A stretch of 64,000 nt of DNA from Apiosordaria backusii (Eukaryota > Ascomycota > Sordariomycetes > Sordariales > Lasiosphaeriaceae), in assembly GCA_030549205.1 (NCBI GenBank), contig JAUKTV010000004.1:1860001-1924000 (forward strand), read 5' to 3'. A model generated the notes under the pieces. That model did no database searches. It was not told where the DNA came from and saw only the letters and a list, made by a program, of their open reading frames with translations. A program made the position numbers and the translations under genes. Positions within the stretch are counted from its first letter, which is position 1. Every line of letters begins with the position of its first letter. This document shows positions 45,505-55,386 of the stretch, piece after piece.

Positions 45505-45884
45505 TGCGGGCAACGGTCAGTTGCTTTTAAAGTTTGGTTGTGTGGCTAGTCGTTCATCTAGTCTGGACTTAGAAAGGCGAATTCATCAGACCAGCTGAGT
45601 GATCCATCTCGAAAATAGAAGAGTCTGTCTCGATCTATTGGTGTAGATGAGATGCACAACAACAGGGTGTGACTAGGGTCCAGCAGAGGTCGTTGGCTGG
45701 GCTGAGTGGGACGCGGCACGCCACCAAGAACAGACAGGTCGGGGTAAAGAGCGCTAAGATAACCTTATTTTCCAGCTCTTATCGCAAAAAAACCCAGGAA
45801 CTGGCTGGGCAAAAACTTTAGGGTTGCGACCGGTGCATCAATCGACCGCATTCGCATTCTCACCTACACACACAGCTGCGAAAA
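45505..45884. other. Divergent promoter between the membrane-protein gene and UTP13
   Basis: A 380-bp spacer between head-to-head genes. No obvious motif beyond short T-runs. Confidence 0.5.
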
Positions 45885-48614
45885 ATGGCGACACGACAAG
45901 CTGCGAAAACAACCTTCGAGGTTGGAAATGTCATCCAGCCCATCTATACCGGAGGATCAGTTGCGCTGGAAAATGGCGCCAGAATTCTCGCCTCGACACT
46001 GGGCGAAAACGCGATCTTGACCGAATTAACAACGGGAAAGCACCTCGCTGAGATTGAAGGAGATGGCGAACCAATTTCGACCTTGACCATCACACCCTCA
46101 GCGTCGCACTTGATTGTATGCTCTCGGTCGCTGACGATGCGCATCTACGCCCTCAAAGTCTCTCCAGAATTCGACTCTGTAGTAACGACGCTGGTCCGAA
46201 CCTCGAAGCCCCATGCCACTCCCGTCGTTGTGTTGGCCGTCGATAGAACAAGCACACTGTCGGCAACCGGTGCCGCCGATGGTGCCATCAAGATTTGGGA
46301 TATCGTTGGAGGATATGTCACCCACACAGTCAGCGGTCCGAGTGTGCTCATCTCGGCCCTGCACTTTTTCGAGATTGCTGCTACGGCCGCCGACGCCCCG
46401 ACCGACCGAAAGCCCAAGAAGGGTTCGCGAAAGAATGACCAGGACGCCGGCGCGAATGGTGTCGACTCAAAGTTCCGGCTGGCCTGGGGCACACAAGACG
46501 GCAAGGTCCGCATCTTTGATCTCCATAAGCGCACCGCAGTCCCTGTGTACTCCGATGCGAAAAGGAAAAGAGAGGCACACGAGTCCAATGTTCAAAGCAT
46601 CGATTACTCGCCCGAGCAGCACGCTTTGCTTACAGGCAGCAGAGACAAGACAATGACGATGTGGCTTTGGAAAGAGAATGGCTGGCACGGGACACCAATG
46701 CTGCGGCACGAGCTGGTTGAATCCGTTGGATTCTTGAACGAGGGGAAGTGGATGTACTCCGCCGGAGAGAGTGGTATCTTACGGATATGGGACTCGACAA
46801 CACACCAGGAGATTACCGCGAAACAAGACCCTAAGTCGGAGGGCGAGTCAATTCTTTCTACGGTCTACCTACCAGAAAAGTCCTTAATTCTGTGCGCCCA
46901 AGCCGACTACACACTTGCCCTTTACCGGGTCCCGACACCAGAAGATGTTACCGCGAGCTCAGGGGGATTTCTCTGGGAGCCTTTCAGACGGATATCCGGA
47001 ACCCACGACGAAATCTACGACTTGGCATACCTTCTGCCAGATCAGTCCATGATGGCGCTTGCGACAAACTCAGAGGATATCAGGATAGTGTCTGTGAAGG
47101 GAGATAATGGGGAAGAGGGTGGTTCCTACTTCGGACATGACGTCGCCCTGCTCAAGGGGCATGAGGATCTCGTCATGTCTCTGGATGTGGACTGGTCAGG
47201 TCATTGGGTAGCCAGCGGTGCCAAGGATAACACCGCGAGATTATGGAGGGTGGATCCTGCCAATAACTCGTATGAATGCTATGCTACGTTTACAGGCCAC
47301 TTGGAGTCAGTAGGAGCCGTCTCTCTTCCCAAGGTGGTCCCACCAGAAGATTCAGAAGCGTTTAAGAACCCTCTTGACCATCCCCCAGCATTCCTCATTT
47401 CCGGTTCTCAAGACAGATTCGTCCAAAAGCGAGTTATCCCCCGAACATCACAGCCATTCAAAGAGTCTACCAGTCTCAGAAGATTGGCGCACGAGAAAGA
47501 CATCAATGCGCTGGATATCAGTCCATCAGGAAAGCTTTTTGCCTCCGCCTCGCAGGACAAAACAGTCAAGATCTGGGACACTGAAAGACTCGAGGTGCAA
47601 GGTATCCTCAAGGGTCACAAGAGAGGTGTGTGGGCGGTCAAATTTGCTCCCCTCCACACCCCAGCCATCCAGGGTGAAACAGGCGGGGCTGTCTCCGGAA
47701 AAGGTGTCATCGTCACTGGCAGTGGTGACAAGACCATCAAGTTGTGGAATCTATCCGACTACACGTGTCTTCGCACTTTTGAGGGTCACTCTCACAACGT
47801 CCTGAAAGTAGTGTGGCTGCACATTCCCACAGTCGAGGAGGATCCTAGCAGAAAGAAGATCCAATTCGCCTCTGCGGGTGCGGACAGTCTCGTCAAGATC
47901 TGGGACGCCAACTCAGGCGAGACAGAATGCACTCTTGACAACCACGAGGACAGATTGTGGACCCTGGCCGTGCACCCAAAGACCAACACCATCGTCTCCG
48001 CGGGCTCCGACTCCAAGATTACCTTCTGGAAGGACACGACAACCGAGACACAAGCCGCAGCCACCCAAGCGGCCACCCGATTCGTTGAGCAGGAGCAAGA
48101 GCTGGAGAACTACATCCACATTGGTGCTTACAGAGACGCCATCGTCTTGGCTCTGCAGCTCAACCACCCCGGCCGCCTGCTCAGCCTCTTTACCAACGTC
48201 GTCACCTCCCCCACCCCTGAAGCAGGCAGCTTCACTGGCCTAAGAGCAGTTGACCAGGTCCTCGGCAGCTTGTCTGACGAGCAGCTCTTCCTCTTACTAC
48301 TAAGATTACGAGACTGGAACACCAACGCGCGCACCGCACCTGTTGCGCAGAGAATTCTCTCCGCGCTGGTGAGGAGTTATCCGGCGGACAAGTTCTCGGG
48401 TCTGAGCGTCAAGGGAGCGAGAGGCCAGAAGAGTCTGAAGGAGGTGCTTAATGCGCTCAAGGTGTATACAGAGAGGCATTACAAGAGGATGGAGGAGCTG
48501 GTGGATGAGAGTTACCTGGTGGAGTATACCTTGAGGGAGATGGACGCTTTGGCGCCGCCGCTGCAGGCGGTGAAGGAGAACGGGGAGGAGGATGTGGATA
48601 TGATTGAGGTTTAA
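45885..48614 (+). CDS. UTP13: U3 snoRNP protein Utp13 (WD40, TBL3 family)
   Basis: An intronless 909-residue protein fits the Utp13 subunit of the UTP-B complex of the small-subunit processome, which works in the nucleolus on 18S rRNA maturation. Two tandem beta-propellers are seen as repeated GH...D-x-VKIWD-type WD repeats. Examples are AADGAIKIWD, AGESGILRIWD, ASASQDKTVKIWD, TGSGDKTIKLWN and SAGADSLVKIWD. A helical Utp13-specific C-terminal domain (about residues 760-885; GLRAVDQVLGSLSDEQLFLLLLRLRDW) follows. A Lys-rich loop (PKKGSRKNDQD) interrupts the first propeller. The length matches the family. Several long minus-strand frames here are shadows of this gene. Confidence 0.96.
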   Translation: MATRQAAKTTFEVGNVIQPIYTGGSVALENGARILASTLGENAILTELTTGKHLAEIEGDGEPISTLTITPSASHLIVCSRSLTMRIYALKVSPEFDSVVTTLVRTSKPHATPVVVLAVDRTSTLSATGAADGAIKIWDIVGGYVTHTVSGPSVLISALHFFEIAATAADAPTDRKPKKGSRKNDQDAGANGVDSKFRLAWGTQDGKVRIFDLHKRTAVPVYSDAKRKREAHESNVQSIDYSPEQHALLTGSRDKTMTMWLWKENGWHGTPMLRHELVESVGFLNEGKWMYSAGESGILRIWDSTTHQEITAKQDPKSEGESILSTVYLPEKSLILCAQADYTLALYRVPTPEDVTASSGGFLWEPFRRISGTHDEIYDLAYLLPDQSMMALATNSEDIRIVSVKGDNGEEGGSYFGHDVALLKGHEDLVMSLDVDWSGHWVASGAKDNTARLWRVDPANNSYECYATFTGHLESVGAVSLPKVVPPEDSEAFKNPLDHPPAFLISGSQDRFVQKRVIPRTSQPFKESTSLRRLAHEKDINALDISPSGKLFASASQDKTVKIWDTERLEVQGILKGHKRGVWAVKFAPLHTPAIQGETGGAVSGKGVIVTGSGDKTIKLWNLSDYTCLRTFEGHSHNVLKVVWLHIPTVEEDPSRKKIQFASAGADSLVKIWDANSGETECTLDNHEDRLWTLAVHPKTNTIVSAGSDSKITFWKDTTTETQAAATQAATRFVEQEQELENYIHIGAYRDAIVLALQLNHPGRLLSLFTNVVTSPTPEAGSFTGLRAVDQVLGSLSDEQLFLLLLRLRDWNTNARTAPVAQRILSALVRSYPADKFSGLSVKGARGQKSLKEVLNALKVYTERHYKRMEELVDESYLVEYTLREMDALAPPLQAVKENGEEDVDMIEV

Positions 48615-49911
48615 TTTGGATTGTCTATTCAGATCTTTTGTTTTCAAAGGAGTGAAAGGAGTAAAATAATGAAATCTACACCATACCTGGGAATTGAACT
48701 TGAAGCTTTCCTGTGCTCTTTGCTCAGTGGAAAATGTCATAAAAATTGCTGTTTGAAGCATGAAGACTAGGCGGAATGACTTCTGGAACAAAAAGGACCT
48801 TCGGTTATGCCGATCTGGCTCATGGCTGCCCACCGGCACTCTCAGGTAGCAAATCCAAGTTCATCACCACCAGCTTCGGCAATTATCCAAAGAATTATGA
48901 CACAGAAAAGCGAACCACTTCGGGAAGCACCTTGATGACACGAAGGGTGGGCTAGCTGTCAACCCTTGTGGAGATCTTTACTAAGAACCAAACACTGGGG
49001 ATACGACAGTGTAGGGATAGGAAAACGAACATGATCAATAACTGATGCCTGTTGTGCCACGTATGGTCGTATGGGAAATCCTTCGGTCAAGTTGCTCTGA
49101 CGGTCATGGAAGTTCTTCAGGGTTCGGCGGGAAAGATCTGAGGGGGAAGATGTCACTTGACTATGGGTCAACGGACGGAGAGAAGCATGGACAGGGACCA
49201 CTTTTGCTTACGCCTCGAAGTATGCGTTTGAAACGCACTGACGACTACATCGCTCGTTTTTTAATATATCAATACTCATCATATATCCAATTGTTGGACA
49301 CGCATTACCAAACCTACCTGTATGAGGAAGCAGCAAAAACTAGGTGTTCGAAAGTTCAAAATGCTATGACAGTTGAAAGACTGTGACGGGAGACCTTCAT
49401 ATCACTCATACCATAATAGCATAAAGCCGGTGCACAGTTCATATCATGCTGTCAAAACCTCGGACGACGTAGCAGTTGAATGTAACATTCAGCATTGTCT
49501 GACTTGGGACGGTAATACTACACTACTCGGCTGATCCCGATCCTATCCACAACGGGTCGACCAATGACAAACGCGCTTCTTACAACGGGGACATAAGGCT
49601 GGGATCGGGCTTCGTCGATCCTCACCGTCAATATAGAGTCAATATAGATGAAATGCCGACGGCAAGTCTCATTATCACGGTACGGAACCTCAGAAACCCT
49701 CTGGACCGCGGTCTACTGAGAGGCGGTAAACAACTGTCAGCACAACTGTCGATCAAAGGATTCACCACCTCACATCGAGGCTCCACCAGTTGTCTGACAT
49801 GACGCTTTAGGCAATTGCTGGTGGGTATGGGAACAACCCCCTGAACAAACTTCACGAAAATCAACACGAAGACATACGACGACATGAACTCAACAGCATG
49901 AGCACGCCATC
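48615..49911. other. Intergenic region, no gene seen
   Basis: UTP13 3' UTR on the left and the promoter of the small secreted protein on the right. The short frames here (for example 49045-49386) show no domain. No tRNA, repeat or conserved motif was found. Confidence 0.5.
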
Positions 49912-49918
49912 TATAAAA
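49912..49918 (+). promoter_or_regulatory. TATA box of the small secreted protein gene
   Basis: TATAAAA lies about 134 bp before the start codon and is followed by a long C/T/A-rich, G-poor leader typical of highly expressed fungal genes. Transcription probably starts about 30 bp downstream. Confidence 0.6.
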
Positions 49919-50051
49919 TCCCCTCTCTCCCACCTCCAAACTCCCATCCTCTCCTCACCACCATCACAACCATCACTCTCATCTCAACAACCTTCACTTC
50001 CAACCAAACCACTCAACCCACCTCTCCAACCACCAACCACCAACAACCAAA

Positions 50052-50510
50052 ATGCAGCTCTCCAACCTCCTCCTCGCCATCATGGCCGCCACCGCTTCCG
50101 CCACCTGCCACAAGTCAGGCGAGACCTGGAAGGACAAGCCCGCCGCCCGCAGCGCCATCACCTCGGCCTGCACCGGCTCCGGCAAGTTCGCCGGCAGCTT
50201 CGGCATCAACGAGATCAGGCGCCACTGCGTCAACGCGGGCGGCGCCCAAAAGATGGAATTCGAGGTCCAGAACAAGGCCGGCCAGGCCCGCAACTGGGAC
50301 GACGCCGAGTGCATCTACCGCCTCACCCGCGAGGTCGACGGGTGCGGCGAGAACAAGGGCGGGTACAATACTGTGGATGAGTGGTCCTATTCGTAAGTTT
50401 TTCTTTTTTCACTCTTTCTTCATCCTGTTGTTGTTGGATGATGATGGGAGAGGTTGGCTAACGATTGCATTCAACTTAAAAGGGCTGATCCCAACAATGG
50501 TCAGTGCTAA
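50052..50510 (+). CDS. Small secreted cysteine-rich protein (Y3-like/effector-like)
   Basis: Two exons (50052-50392, 50483-50510; intron of 90 nt) encode 122 residues. A signal peptide (MQLSNLLLAIMAATASA) is followed by a compact domain with six cysteines. The domain has CHKSGETW near its start, a middle CVNAGG, ECIYRLTREVDGCGEN, and the end DEWSYSADPNNGQC. The end pattern (W-x-Y-x-x-DPN-x-G-x-C) and cysteine spacing resemble small secreted fungal proteins related to the glycan-binding protein Y3. This match is from memory of the pattern. The second exon supplies only the last nine residues, so ORF calling would miss the final Cys. A strong promoter and very high GC3 suggest high expression. 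Confidence 0.8.
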
Positions 50511-51192
50511 ATAGCACTAGCTACCACCTAAGGGACTCTTTGTGATAGTTTGATGGGAGTGAAGAACTTGAGGGGAATAGAAAAAGTTGTAGATAGAATC
50601 CAGTAGGGGATAGAGTGGTGACGGTTCTGCTGCTGTACTATTCAATGGAGGAGATGGGCTGGAGAGCAAGGAACGGGGCTTGGCTTGAATGGCTTCGCTG
50701 CCAAAAATGTCTTGTACGTAGCTGGGCTTTTGTTTCTCGCTTTCTGGTTCTTTTTAATCAAACCTTGGCTTTTGCGGCCTTTTTTTTTTCTTTACACTAT
50801 CTTGGTAATTGAGTGATTGTGACTGTTATGATATGAAAATGTGATTTCAATTCTATTGTCCTGTGGGAAGCATCTAATGCAGAACCAGACAAGGGCGTTC
50901 TGACTCATATTCACACATGTTGCTCGAGGTGGATGAAAACACTGCAAGTCAAACATTGTAAAGATACCACGATATCTCTCCACCTCAACTAGCTCTGCAC
51001 TTTATCCTGTCGCTCCCTTCCATCGAAACCTCTTGCACTGTCAGATTAACTGAGTTCTTGCTGCATCTCTCTTATCCATTGCTAACATTTCTTCATGAGA
51101 ACCCAAGAAGGTACCCCTCAACACCACCAACAGCCTCAAACAAAAGACAGCTTTATATGGGACAAAAGAAATGGCACCAGCCAAAAATAAAC
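50511..51192. other. 3' UTR and intergenic sequence
   Basis: T-rich sequence downstream of the secreted-protein gene up to the tRNA. Nothing further is recognised. Confidence 0.5.
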
Positions 51193-51264
51193 CACCCCTC
51201 CTGGGAGTCGAACCCAGCGCAACGGAATGAGAATCCGCTATGTTAACCGATACACCAGAGGGGT
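51193..51264 (-). tRNA. tRNA-Glu (anticodon CUC)
   Basis: A 72-nt cloverleaf is complete on the minus strand. The acceptor pairs ACCCCTC with GAGGGGT. A D-arm with GGTTA follows, then an anticodon stem GCGGA/TCCGT with loop TTCTCAT (CTC at positions 34-36). The T-arm is CTGGG-TTCGACT-CCCAG, and a discriminator G ends the gene. There is no intron and no encoded CCA. Confidence 0.93.
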
Positions 51265-51977
51265 TCTTTATCCTCTCTCTTGTTTGCTGTTTGTTGGAAG
51301 CCGCTGACGGAAGAGATGACTGTAAAGCGGGGGGTCGAGGGGGGAGGAAGGTAGGCAGGAAGATGGGTGGGAAGGTGACCACTGGGCAGGAAGGTGAGCA
51401 GGAAGGTGGACTGGGAGGTACCTTAGACTGGAAGGTGCTGCTCTGGAATGTCAGCGATGGCGTTATCTAAAAAGGACATGGCAGGCAACCGGACATATGA
51501 GGCGGGTGAAAGCGGCCAGCAGCATCGACCGAGTTTCTTGGGAATCATGACCAGGTATCACCGAATCGGGGCTTGAAAAACTCCAGAGGAAAATGATGAC
51601 GACCTTGGTAAGAACAACGTTAGCCCAGCCAGGTGTCAATCTGAACAGAGATAAGTCCTGCAAACGGAGGTAGGAACAGGCTTAACTCCTACATACAACC
51701 GTCGTCATTACACTACCCATATCCTCCTAACTAGCTTCTTTTTCTTTCCATCATTCACTCGGCTATCTACAGAAAGTATTGAGCCGCATACCTTTGACCA
51801 CCTTCCATACATTCTTTTACATTCATTCCTGTCTCTTGACGGTGTCCTCCCATCTTCACCATCAAGACTGTCAGTTGTGCCTGCACGGTCTCCTTGATAC
51901 TTGGTCCTCCTTTTCACCCCCTGTCTTCTCGCCCACACCTTCATCCCAATGATCCGCGCGCGATCTTGCTCCACGCC
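51265..51977. other. Intergenic, no gene seen
   Basis: GGAAGGTGGG-type short repeats around 51340-51430 are the only notable pattern. The tRNA upstream flank lies at the left. Confidence 0.5.
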
Positions 51978-52244
51978 TCAGAAGCCACTTTCCTCCCGCC
52001 TCACCTCCTCGTCAGTGCCAGCCAACGCGGCAACCCGGTATACTGCCCAAACAATGTCGAGAGCAAGCCGGATCTTCTCGAAGGGAGTGTCGACCACGGG
52101 CTCCGGGACATCAATCACGGTACCTGTCCTCACCGATGTGCGTTGCGGCTTCCCTGTTTGGGAGTACCACGTTGCACAACTCTCACATGAACTGCACTCT
52201 TCAAGCAAATTCTCGCAGCGGATGATGATACCGCGCTTGGACAT
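51978..52244 (-). CDS. Probable 3' exon (or separate small ORF) of the unknown gene
   Basis: A frame of 88 codons (MSKRGIIIRCENLLEECSS, then CESCATWYSQTGK) ends in EEVRREESGF. It has better codon use than the frame that continues directly from the upstream exon. A CTTAACAG acceptor-like site at about 52267 stands just before it. However, no donor with the right phase was found, so how it joins the upstream exons is unresolved. Confidence 0.4.
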   Translation of the reverse strand: MSKRGIIIRCENLLEECSSCESCATWYSQTGKPQRTSVRTGTVIDVPEPVVDTPFEKIRLALDIVWAVYRVAALAGTDEEVRREESGF

Positions 52245-53348
52245 AGATCGCAGCCGTTTCTGTTAAGTGGTGAGTCATGTGTTCTGATCCAGTGAATTTG
52301 GAGCTGCAGCTTTGACTCTCCTTTGCCGAATGCGTTGTTGGTGGAATCAAGACATTTGAGGCCAAATCTGGCATGCCTCCAGAATGGGGTAAGTTCGGCG
52401 TTCAACCAGAACTTGTTCCAACTTTCATACTTGATGAACGTTCTGGTGTTGTCTGAGGATCCGGTCGGGCGAAACAGATCGAGAACCTCATCTGCATTGA
52501 ATACAGAATCGAAAAGGAGAGGCCAGACTTTCTCTATGAGACTTATGAACTTGTTTGTCTTGATCCACCCGTCGTTGATTAGAGGGGAAAGGAAATAGTT
52601 GATTTCGGTGGTGCACAAATCTCCGCTCTCCATGATGAGGCATGAGTCATCTGAGCTTCGAATACCGTCGTCATATTGCTCACGCCACTCTAGATCGCTT
52701 AGGCCTTCAAAAACTGGAGAATGCATGAACTGTTAGCTGAGTTAAATCCGACAATCTGTGTTTTATCTTCAACGTACACATTCGAACCAAAGGTCTGATT
52801 GCTCGCAGTCGGCTACACCACTCAATTTGGTCCATTCCCATATACTCCTTCTCCGCCAGCTGTTTCAATGTAGGCAGAGGGGCAACTGCCAGCAAGGCAG
52901 CGAGGGCCTCATTATCAAGCTCAAACCAGAGTTGTCTCTCGATCTTTCCGGAAAGATCGAGACGCTCATCCAGTTCCTTGACAGGGAAAACGTCTTCAGC
53001 TGCGGGAGGAGGTGGCAGAGCACATCCCCGAATCCGAGATTCAGCGGCAACTTGTGTGGCGCGATCAGCCGTAAACAGCTTGTATACGGTACGCTCATCT
53101 TCCGACAAGGCATCGCGGGCCCCAGTGACGTCGAGGATGGCCGACGCAACTTTTGTCAAGTTCAAGCGGTTCTTACTCTCGCCGATCGTCTCTTCCTGCG
53201 ACTCCTCGACTCCGAGCACGTGCAAGGCCAGCGAGATTTTCTCCTTCAAGTCTGCCCGCTCCTTGTTCTCATCAGCCTTCTCTTTGATCGCCTCGTTTTC
53301 GATCTGGTCGGCCATCTTGTCGTTTGTCTTAGAAGTCGACCACTCCAT
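52130..53348 (-). CDS. Unrecognised protein, charged N-terminus, two or three exons
   Basis: Exon 1 (53348-52778) and exon 2 (from 52729) join across a 48-nt intron (GTACGT donor, GCTAACAG acceptor) in one frame. The protein starts MEWSTSKTNDKMADQIENEA. It has a highly charged helical stretch up to about residue 45, then a region reading SAILDVTGARDALSEDERTVYKLF. A long globular part with no motif known to me follows (LDLSGKIERQLWFELD, GLSDLEWREQYDDGI, FNADEVLDLFRPTG). The direct frame ends at 52130. Splicing into the 51978-52244 frame is likelier for the true C-terminus. It may be a lineage-specific fungal protein. Confidence 0.6.
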
Positions 53349-54071
53349 GGTCTTCGGTCTCGATTGGGAGGATAGAGAAGGGGTGGCAAATAAGATGCTG
53401 AGAATGGGCTATGATAAGGCAGTGAGAGGGTCGAGTGATCTGTGCCGAAAGCAGATAATACTTTCTGTAACGACTGATGAGAACTGACATTTCCACACCT
53501 GTTTTCGTCTCATAATGTTATAAGAAAGAATCATCCCAGACCTCCAAGGACATGACATATAGCAAACGATGTGTACAGTTCAGATTCCTTTAGATGTTAC
53601 CTCATTGCCTGTAGTTTGCCAGACCAACACCGATGTGCCTCCACGAAGCATGACGAGAATACTCAAGGTTCGATTCAGCGGTTACAATCGATGAGCAACA
53701 GCGCATAGCTGGTCTCGCATGTATAAAGATATTGGACTGATTCCTGATTGGGCCAGGAAAATGTGTTGGCAAGGCGTTACAATCATCCACGCACATTGAA
53801 CCAGCAAAAGAGACCGATTATCTGTTTACTCTGCCAGCAGACGACACAGCAGGTCTGCCTCGATGTCTTGACATCAACTCTGTCAGAATATGTATTGTTT
53901 GGGATTGAAATCATCTCTATATGCAGGAGATATACTGGGAAGAAAAAAAGAGGAAAAAGCTCACCCGCCACCTCGATGGTGGCGGGCTACGAAAACCCAG
54001 TCGTGTAGGGTTTTACGGGGGTTGGCCGGCGGCGAGGAGAGTTCTATTCCTGCGAAAATCCCGAAAGACCT
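53349..54071. other. Intergenic, with a short perfect hairpin
   Basis: Upstream region of the unknown gene. A 9-bp perfect stem (CCCGCCACC at 53964-53972 with GGTGGCGGG at 53978-53986, 5-nt loop) is present close to the tRNA-like relic. No gene. Confidence 0.5.
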
Positions 54072-54177
54072 TGGCAGGAATCGAACTCGAGGCGTCCACG
54101 GAGCAGTGTTTTCACACCGGGCATTGTTAGTTGCCTGATCCGGGCCGCCTACGTCTTACCAGCTGAGCTATCCGACC
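54072..54177 (-). pseudogene. tRNA-like relic
   Basis: On the minus strand the sequence starts like a tRNA: GGTCGGA, then TAGCTCAGCTGGTAAGACG as D-arm. About 60 nt later it has GAGTTCGATTCC like a T-loop. The acceptor 3' half (TCCGACC) is absent after the T-loop, and the T-stem does not pair. The middle forms another hairpin (GTGTGAAAACAC) and is too long for a normal anticodon arm unless an intron is present. It is best read as a decayed or rearranged tRNA gene. Confidence 0.4.
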
Positions 54178-54479
54178 ATTCCAGTTACCGGATATGTGCG
54201 TAGGCGGTTGTTGGAAGGAACGTGCTTGAACTAATATATATACCATGGTCCGTCCCCTCCCTCCTGCCAGTGGAAGTTGCTCTGCTCATTCCCGCAGCAA
54301 CTGCCCAGCTCATCTCGCGACTCGTCGCCATCCCCATCGTCACCACCTACCCACCGCCCATTGTTAGCAACAATCACCAAACACCACACAGCTATGATAC
54401 CATCCCCAGTTTCAGATCCACCTCCGCCCTCCCTTTGCCGACCCACCCGCAACCACCCTATTCAGATTTCCTGCCCCGT

Positions 54480-55007
54480 TACCAATCCCTCTTGTTGATT
54501 TGCTACCTCAAAACCGGCACCCTCCTAACCTCCTTCACCACCGGCCTCCTCACCACCTCCCCCCCCCCGCGACCATCTCCTCCTCTTTGTCGACCCCCCA
54601 AAACCTATTATACTGGCCCCTCTCTATCACCTCACTGACTCCGACTCTCACCTTCTCTTGTCCTCCACAAACTCCTCCATTCGCGGACCCCGACCGATCT
54701 TCCTCGCCGGCCTCTTCCTATTTTCCCCTGCCACCTTTAGATGTGGGTTATCTACCTCATTCACCCTGCTGGTTATTGCCAGAGCAGTCCAAGAGTAGCA
54801 ATGGGCCTTGCCCTCCCTCACATGGTGACAGAGAATTCAGGCACTAAAGATAAGGAAGGGAAAGAGGCATTGATGGCAGGGTACGGAGGGGCCTTTCGGA
54901 CGGCATTTGGAATTGCACTTGCAACAACCATGGTTGGGCTGGTGGGATTTAAAGGGGTCAGGATTGATGACAGAGGCAAGGATACCGATATTGAAGACAG
55001 GGGCTAG
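54480..55007 (+). pseudogene. MFS drug transporter remnant, frameshifted and internally deleted
   Basis: Pieces of a DHA2-like transporter appear in different plus-strand frames. A first membrane segment is near 54500-54560 (GTLLTSFTTGLLT). A second segment is in another frame (about 54565-54650). Then IRGPRPIFLAGLFLF and FTLLVIARAVQ, typical of TM3-TM4 after the motif-A loop, are in a third frame to about 54795. Directly after comes GLALPHMVTENSG and then a C-terminal membrane segment (GYGGAFRTAFGIALATT) in a fourth frame to 55007. The central helices are missing. At least three frame changes and a large deletion make it a dead gene. Confidence 0.65.
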
Positions 55008-55157
55008 AAGCGCAAGTCATGGCTCGGTGTTGGCCGATCCCACGCTGCTGTAGATCTGTCGATCGTCACACAGCATGGAATGTCGCTCAGACCCAAGTAA
55101 TTACCCGGCTCGGGATCACAGGTTTAACCGAAGATCAAAAACGTCACAAAGATTACC

Positions 55158-55331
55158 AATACCCCATCCACTCGTAGAATTGGAAAATAAGGAGACAAGG
55201 GTACAGACCACTTTCTGGCTCTTGCACTCTCCAAATGGTGCCAAATGGTGAGCCCGGGCAAATGCAAAGACCAGAGAGTGGTCTGAACCCCTGTCTCCTT
55301 ATTTTCCAATTCTACGAGTGGATGGGGTATT
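55158..55331. repeat. Long inverted repeat with 40-bp perfect arms
   Basis: The arms 55158-55197 and 55292-55331 are perfect reverse complements over 40 bp. They continue inward with a few mismatches for about 35 bp more (ACAGACCACT with AGTGGTCTG), leaving a loop of roughly 20-25 nt that contains two CCAAATGGTG units. A transcript would form a hairpin of about 75 bp. It lies 3' of the lipase gene and beside the MFS relic. It may be a MITE-like palindrome or a small-RNA precursor. Confidence 0.85.
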
Positions 55332-55386
55332 ATCATCATTTATATCCAAGACTGTTATCATACACACTCCCTCGTCATTGGGTATC

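Noticed and set aside
46145..46588. 147-codon minus-strand ORF opposite UTP13
   Set aside because: Shadow frame of the UTP13 coding strand with atypical composition.
53964..53986. Nine-bp GC-rich hairpin as a terminator
   Set aside because: Factor-independent terminators of this form are bacterial. It has no T-run and no adjacent plus-strand gene end, so it was kept only as a note.
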